From positions 1-8,167 of the forward strand of contig JAHKLH010000068.1 of the NCBI GenBank assembly GCA_029856635.1: a stretch of DNA of 8,167 nt, given 5' to 3'. This document shows positions 5,096 to 8,167 of this stretch, piece by piece; positions within the stretch are counted from its first letter, which is position 1, and every line of letters starts with the position of its first letter. Under the pieces are notes generated by a model, which worked only from the letters and a program-made list of their open reading frames with translations, was not told where the DNA came from and ran no database searches. The stretch is from Candidatus Njordarchaeota archaeon. Its GTDB lineage: Archaea > Asgardarchaeota > Njordarchaeia > Njordarchaeales > JAHKLH01. Position numbers and translations under genes: made by a program.

Positions 5096-6235
5096 ATGAG
5101 TTTAAAAAATAGTAAAAGAGTTAAAGATCGTGTATTATTGTTACTTGCAATAAAAGCACCTGGAAAAACTGTGGATTTGAATCATATCTACGAGAAAATA
5201 AATAGAGATTGTGGAGCGACAAAACAGGAAATCATTACTGCATTAAGAGAGTTAGTTAGCGAAGGACTTGCAAGAAATGTTGGAGGAAAATGGATTGTTA
5301 CTGAAGATGGAAGAAAAATCGCATGGGAAAAATTACGTTATGATCCAGAAATGAATATGTCGTACCGGCTGGTTCTGCTAGCGAGATGGTACTATCCAAA
5401 AATAGCTGATGCTATTCTTCCCTTTTTACGTGGACGACCAGTCTCCGTCGTTAAGGTGTTTTCAGATGAGAAAGATCCAATACACAAAGTTAAGCCGATT
5501 TTCTCGAGATATGCCAAATACCGACCAAAAACATATCATAGAATAGAGGACAAGCAAACACTCATGAGATATGTAGATGCTCATGCAATTGATTATATCC
5601 CTTATGTTCACACGTTTCATGACAAAACCCATCCGACCTGGTTGGTCATTGATGTTGATGCAGGAGAAGATCTAAAAAAGGATCCGCGAGGATTTGAACT
5701 CGTTAAGGAAATAACAAAAATAACTGCGGAAGTACTTGAAGACAAGTATGAAATAATTCCAGCAGTAAAGTTTAGTGGTTCACGCGGATTTCAAATTTGG
5801 TGTACATTTGAAAAACCCCTTGGACCATTTGATATTTACCGAGATGCGGTAAGACAAATTCAAAAAGATGTAGAAGCAGAACTTCAGAAGATGTATGATG
5901 AACTTCGCGAGAAATACGGAAATATCTTTGATGTACCAATAACGACAAGCGATGTTGCACATGCCGATTTACGAAGAAGAAAAATTTTACTAGATTGGTC
6001 TTGTCTTAAACCAGAAGGTGATGTTAGAGCACCTTTTTCAATGCATTGGAAAACAGGCTTAGTATCAGTTCCAGTTAAGTTAAATGAAATCCTCAAATTC
6101 GAGGCAGAAAATGCTAAGGTTGAAGAAGTAGTAAAGAGGAAAGAAGACCTCATTACAACATTTAAACTTACACCAAATCCCCCAGAGAAATTGTTAAAGT
6201 CTGTTAAAAGCGGACTATTCAAATTCCTCTCCTAG
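5096..6235 (+). CDS. Winged-helix/AEP primase-polymerase fusion (LigD-PolDom/PriS-like)
   Basis: A 379-residue protein in two parts. Residues about 8-80 form a winged helix, ending in a short wing around GGKWIVTEDGR. Residues about 90-335 are an archaeo-eukaryotic primase-superfamily polymerase core. Its first half reads like LigD polymerase domains: YYPKIADAILPFLRGRPV (99-116), then motif I LVIDVDAG with metal ligands D186 and D188. Motif II is SGSRGFQIW (227-235); the position that is His in LigD (P. aeruginosa H710) and in PriS is Gln (Q233). Motif III is RRRKILLD, ending at D300. The following APFSMHWKTGL (312-322) resembles the PriS 'SLHgKTGL' block rather than LigD. There is no fused ligase or phosphoesterase. 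The C-terminus KSGLFKFLS resembles a PCNA-interacting peptide. Likely a nucleic-acid polymerase for repair or primer synthesis; whether it is active is open. It ends 5 bp from the convergent tRNA gene. Confidence 0.85.
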   Translation: MSLKNSKRVKDRVLLLLAIKAPGKTVDLNHIYEKINRDCGATKQEIITALRELVSEGLARNVGGKWIVTEDGRKIAWEKLRYDPEMNMSYRLVLLARWYYPKIADAILPFLRGRPVSVVKVFSDEKDPIHKVKPIFSRYAKYRPKTYHRIEDKQTLMRYVDAHAIDYIPYVHTFHDKTHPTWLVIDVDAGEDLKKDPRGFELVKEITKITAEVLEDKYEIIPAVKFSGSRGFQIWCTFEKPLGPFDIYRDAVRQIQKDVEAELQKMYDELREKYGNIFDVPITTSDVAHADLRRRKILLDWSCLKPEGDVRAPFSMHWKTGLVSVPVKLNEILKFEAENAKVEEVVKRKEDLITTFKLTPNPPEKLLKSVKSGLFKFLS

Positions 6236-6240
6236 GATTT

Positions 6241-6328
6241 TGGTGCCGGGGGCGGGATTTGAACCCGCGAGGCAAAAAGCGCCACCGGATCTCAAGTCCG
6301 GCCCCGTACCAGGCTCGGGAACCCCGGC
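6241..6328 (-). tRNA. tRNA-Ser(UGA), CCA encoded
   Basis: The minus strand folds as a class II tRNA. The acceptor is GCCGGGG/CCCCGGC. A 3-bp CCC/GGG D-stem encloses a loop containing GG. The anticodon stem CCGGA/TCCGG holds loop CTTGAGA, so the anticodon is UGA (plus-strand 6292-6294). A long 16-nt variable arm contains GGC/GCC. The T-stem GCGGG/CCCGC has loop TTCAAAT. CCA is encoded at 6241-6243. No intron is present. The discriminator is A73, whereas archaeal serine tRNAs normally carry G73; all stems otherwise look sound. Mature RNA without CCA is 85 nt. The gene runs toward the AEP gene with only 5 bp between ends, and I see no oligo-T terminator in that gap. Confidence 0.93.
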
Positions 6329-6363
6329 TGGTTGCTTTCTCAACTCAATACATAATACTTCTT

Positions 6364-6382
6364 TCTTTAAGAATCTTAAAGA
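6364..6382. promoter_or_regulatory. Perfect 19-bp palindrome between tRNA-Ser and amrS, bidirectional TATA or operator
   Basis: TCTTTAAGA (6364-6372) and TCTTAAAGA (6374-6382) are exact reverse complements around a single central A. Each half contains CTTAAAG in one orientation, which is TATA-like. The left half, read leftward, would start RNA about 14 nt ahead of the tRNA 5' end. The right half, read rightward, would start RNA near 6404, giving amrS a leader of about 28 nt. A second weaker leftward TATA candidate (TATTATG, about 6352-6358) lies closer to the tRNA. The palindrome may be a two-way promoter, an operator, or both. Confidence 0.55.
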
Positions 6383-6431
6383 TGTATTTCAAAAAATTAG
6401 AGTATTCTAACCTACTTATAGATGAAAGCAA

Positions 6432-7544
6432 ATGTGGAAAAAGAAAAGAGGTAATCTGCCAATTAGCAAACTTCTAGAATTACCTACAACACGTGAGGCT
6501 CGACTTTGGTCTGATCTAGGAGGAAATCGCGTTCAATGTTTAACATGCGAAAGAAGATGCATTATACCAGAGGGAAAAACAGGATTCTGTGAAACAAGGA
6601 TGAATATTGATGGCGTCCTTTACGTTCTCACGTATGGGGATATATCAAGTATTTCAAACAACCCCATGGAGAAAAAACCATTCTTTCATTTTCTTCCTGG
6701 AAAATACGCTTTAACTATTGGTTCATGGAGTTGTAATTTCAAGTGTCCTTGGTGCCAAAATTGGGAAATTTCAATGTTCTCTCCGCTTGATACAGCACCA
6801 AATTATATGGCTCCTCAAAGGTTTATTTCTATCATGAAGAGAATAAATACGCATGCAACTTCGTTCTCATTTAATGAACCGTTAGTATCTTTTTTTGAAT
6901 ACTCCTTAGATGTAATGCCCTTGGCTAAAAAGCAAGGATATTTTAATACATATGTGACAAACGGATACATGACAGAGGAAGCACTAGATTTGTTAATAAA
7001 GCATGGTTTAGATGCTGCATGTGTGAATATAAAGGCATGTCCCGGAACACACGAAAAGTGGACGAATGGTGCTAAGGTCGAATATGTCTGGAGAAACGTT
7101 AAAATTATGTTGGAAAAGAAAATACACGTGGAATTAGTAACGCTAGTCATACCTGGTGTAAATGATAGTGAAAAATGCCTAAGGTACATTGCAAGACAAA
7201 TTAAAGACGATTTAGGAGATTTCGTTCCATGGCATTTAACTCGATACTTTGAAGCTTATCGTGCCAGAGAATATGGTCTTCCACCAAATACACCAATTGA
7301 AACTCTTAGAAAAGCCTATAAAATTGCGAAGGAAGAAGGACTTAAATGGGTTTACTTAGGAAATGTCTGGGATCCACAATACGAATCAACATTTTGTCCT
7401 AATTGCGGCAAACTACTAATAGCACGATATATTTATGACATAATAGTTCACATAGATGAGCCAAGATGTCCTCACTGTGGTGAATTGATACCAATCATTT
7501 TATTGCGCAGTGATGGAAAAGTAATTGACTGGAGATCCACCTAA
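6432..7544 (+). CDS. amrS: AmmeMemoRadiSam system radical SAM enzyme (AmrS family)
   Basis: This is a radical SAM protein of the PflA-like COG1180 group found with MEMO1 and AMMECR1 homologues; its substrate is not settled. The 370 residues open with the family cysteine cluster CLTCERRC...GFC (C36, C39, C43, C53). The radical SAM motif CNFKCPWCQN follows, with C101, C105 and C108 to hold the 4Fe-4S cluster. Then come SFSFNEPLVSFFEY (143-157) and TYVTNGYM (173-180), matching the family's SAM-binding strands. The C-terminus carries two CxxC pairs, CPNC (322-325) and CPHC (346-349), likely a zinc ribbon or an auxiliary metal site. The start ATG at 6432 has no strong ribosome site, and an out-of-frame ATG lies at 6422. 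The Memo and AMMECR1 partners are not in the window. The last 4 bp overlap the convergent gene. Confidence 0.92.
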   Translation: MWKKKRGNLPISKLLELPTTREARLWSDLGGNRVQCLTCERRCIIPEGKTGFCETRMNIDGVLYVLTYGDISSISNNPMEKKPFFHFLPGKYALTIGSWSCNFKCPWCQNWEISMFSPLDTAPNYMAPQRFISIMKRINTHATSFSFNEPLVSFFEYSLDVMPLAKKQGYFNTYVTNGYMTEEALDLLIKHGLDAACVNIKACPGTHEKWTNGAKVEYVWRNVKIMLEKKIHVELVTLVIPGVNDSEKCLRYIARQIKDDLGDFVPWHLTRYFEAYRAREYGLPPNTPIETLRKAYKIAKEEGLKWVYLGNVWDPQYESTFCPNCGKLLIARYIYDIIVHIDEPRCPHCGELIPIILLRSDGKVIDWRST

Positions 7545-8167
7545 CGTTTTACCATAATTAGTGCGTCGTCTGGGAAAATTTGCTTTATTTTTACTGTTTT
7601 ATCTTGAACTTCAATTACATTCTCTCCCAATTCTAATAATTTTTCAAAATCTTCTATTTCACTTGTGGCTACTTCAAAAGGCAATGTTCTTAGTTTAGAA
7701 AAGATTTCAAATATTTTCCTTGGAAGTTGTGGATGTAAAATTATTTTTTCTGCAAGTATCAAATTAGTTAGTATTTCATCGATTCTCTTTATAGAAAAAC
7801 CAAATCTTCTTTGCAAATATTTCTTGAGATTTCCAACAGTTATGGCTCCTTTTTCTCTCAATATCCGCAATATGAATTCCTCATCCGACTCTGGCGGGAT
7901 CGTCAATCTAAGCTCTGTTCGAAATGCTCCGCAAGCTCTTAATAAACGTAATGCGAGTGTTATTTTCCATCTACTTATTTTCTCCTTCTCTTGGAGATAA
8001 AAATGAAGCAATTCTGGTTTTGGTGTTATGCCTTTTTTCATTAGATCCTCTAATAACTGTCTAAAGTTAGTTCCTAATTCATTTAGTACATGTTTTATTA
8101 CTATCGATGCCAACTCTGTGAAAGATCGAATTTTTCTGATTTCAACTTCATGATTGGTTTCAATTAC
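7541..8167 (-). CDS. Unrecognised helical/winged-helix protein, 5' end beyond the window
   Basis: I do not recognise the family. The frame ends at TAG (7541-7543) and stays open through the right edge, giving at least 208 codons. A TTG at 8111-8113 could start a 190-residue form, but the 18 codons upstream read as plausible protein (ETNHEVEIRKIRSFTE), so I take the gene as truncated. The protein looks helical and charged, with no membrane segment. Two segments look like winged-helix units in tandem: about 31-72, and more convincingly 79-125 (counting from the TTG), which includes REKGAITVGNLKKYLQRRFG and a following recognition-helix-like stretch. A short beta-rich C-terminus (about 165-190) ends PDDALIMVKR. 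A DNA-binding or scaffolding role is possible but not shown. It overlaps the 3' end of amrS by 4 bp, tail to tail. Confidence 0.7.
   Translation of the reverse strand, partial: VIETNHEVEIRKIRSFTELASIVIKHVLNELGTNFRQLLEDLMKKGITPKPELLHFYLQEKEKISRWKITLALRLLRACGAFRTELRLTIPPESDEEFILRILREKGAITVGNLKKYLQRRFGFSIKRIDEILTNLILAEKIILHPQLPRKIFEIFSKLRTLPFEVATSEIEDFEKLLELGENVIEVQDKTVKIKQIFPDDALIMVKR

Noticed and set aside
5096..6235. Complete bacterial-type NHEJ LigD system
   Set aside because: No ligase or phosphoesterase domain is fused and no Ku gene is in the window; key LigD nucleotide-contact residues also differ.
6259..6477. Plus-strand frame running through the tRNA gene into amrS
   Set aside because: Its first 70 nt are antisense to a well-formed tRNA and the rest is the divergent promoter; there is no ribosome site or protein similarity.
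1..8167. CRISPR array, insertion sequence or integrase-type mobile element
   Set aside because: No regularly spaced repeats, transposase-like genes or flanking direct repeats were seen. The tRNA gene is intact, and no partial copy of its 3' end was noticed elsewhere in the window.

Overview
The window is archaeal. The evidence is an archaeal-type ribosomal protein L2, an RpoN/Rpb10 RNA polymerase subunit, the Nob1 ribosome-maturation endonuclease, the archaeal bifunctional FBP aldolase/phosphatase, a COG2521-type archaeal methyltransferase, and GGTGA-like Shine-Dalgarno sites mixed with apparently near-leaderless genes. The DNA is AT-rich by eye apart from the tRNA. A TACK-type lineage (for example Bathyarchaeia) is my guess from the MglA-like GTPase, the unusual primase-polymerase and AmrS. 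It is not proven by anything in the window.

Layout. 1-338 (-): N-terminal third of fructose-1,6-bisphosphate aldolase/phosphatase, cut by the window edge. 339-421: divergent control region with a 9-bp inverted repeat around a TATA-like stretch. 422-1165 (+): ribosomal protein L2. 1301-1921 (+): MglA-like Ras-family GTPase. 1914-2522 (-): membrane protein of unknown function, overlapping the GTPase tail to tail. 2523-2640: structured intergenic DNA with two interlocked inverted repeats and a promoter. 2638-3165 (-): Nob1, divergent from 3212-3433 (+) RpoN, which is followed by 3452-4348 (+) a SAM methyltransferase. 4351-5052 (-): nucleotidyltransferase with a C-terminal HTH, divergent from 5096-6235 (+) a winged-helix/AEP primase-polymerase fusion. 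6241-6328 (-): tRNA-Ser(UGA) with encoded CCA, divergent from 6432-7544 (+) the AmmeMemoRadiSam radical SAM enzyme, with a perfect 19-bp palindrome between them. 7541-8167 (-): unrecognised helical/winged-helix protein whose frame runs off the right edge.

The genes alternate strand, with very tight convergent ends (8-bp overlap, 2-bp gap, 5-bp gap, 4-bp overlap) and short divergent promoter regions. Only rpoN and the methyltransferase look like a same-strand pair that could share a transcript at close spacing. The content is mainly informational: translation (L2, tRNA-Ser, Nob1), transcription (RpoN), and DNA synthesis or repair (AEP enzyme). One central-carbon gene, one radical SAM enzyme and one polarity/trafficking-type GTPase complete it.

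The most unusual item is the 5096-6235 protein. It joins a winged helix to an AEP polymerase core that mixes LigD-PolDom-like and PriS-like motifs. It has Gln where the conserved motif II His is expected, and it ends in a PCNA-interacting-peptide-like motif. No CRISPR array, insertion sequence or clear defence island was seen.
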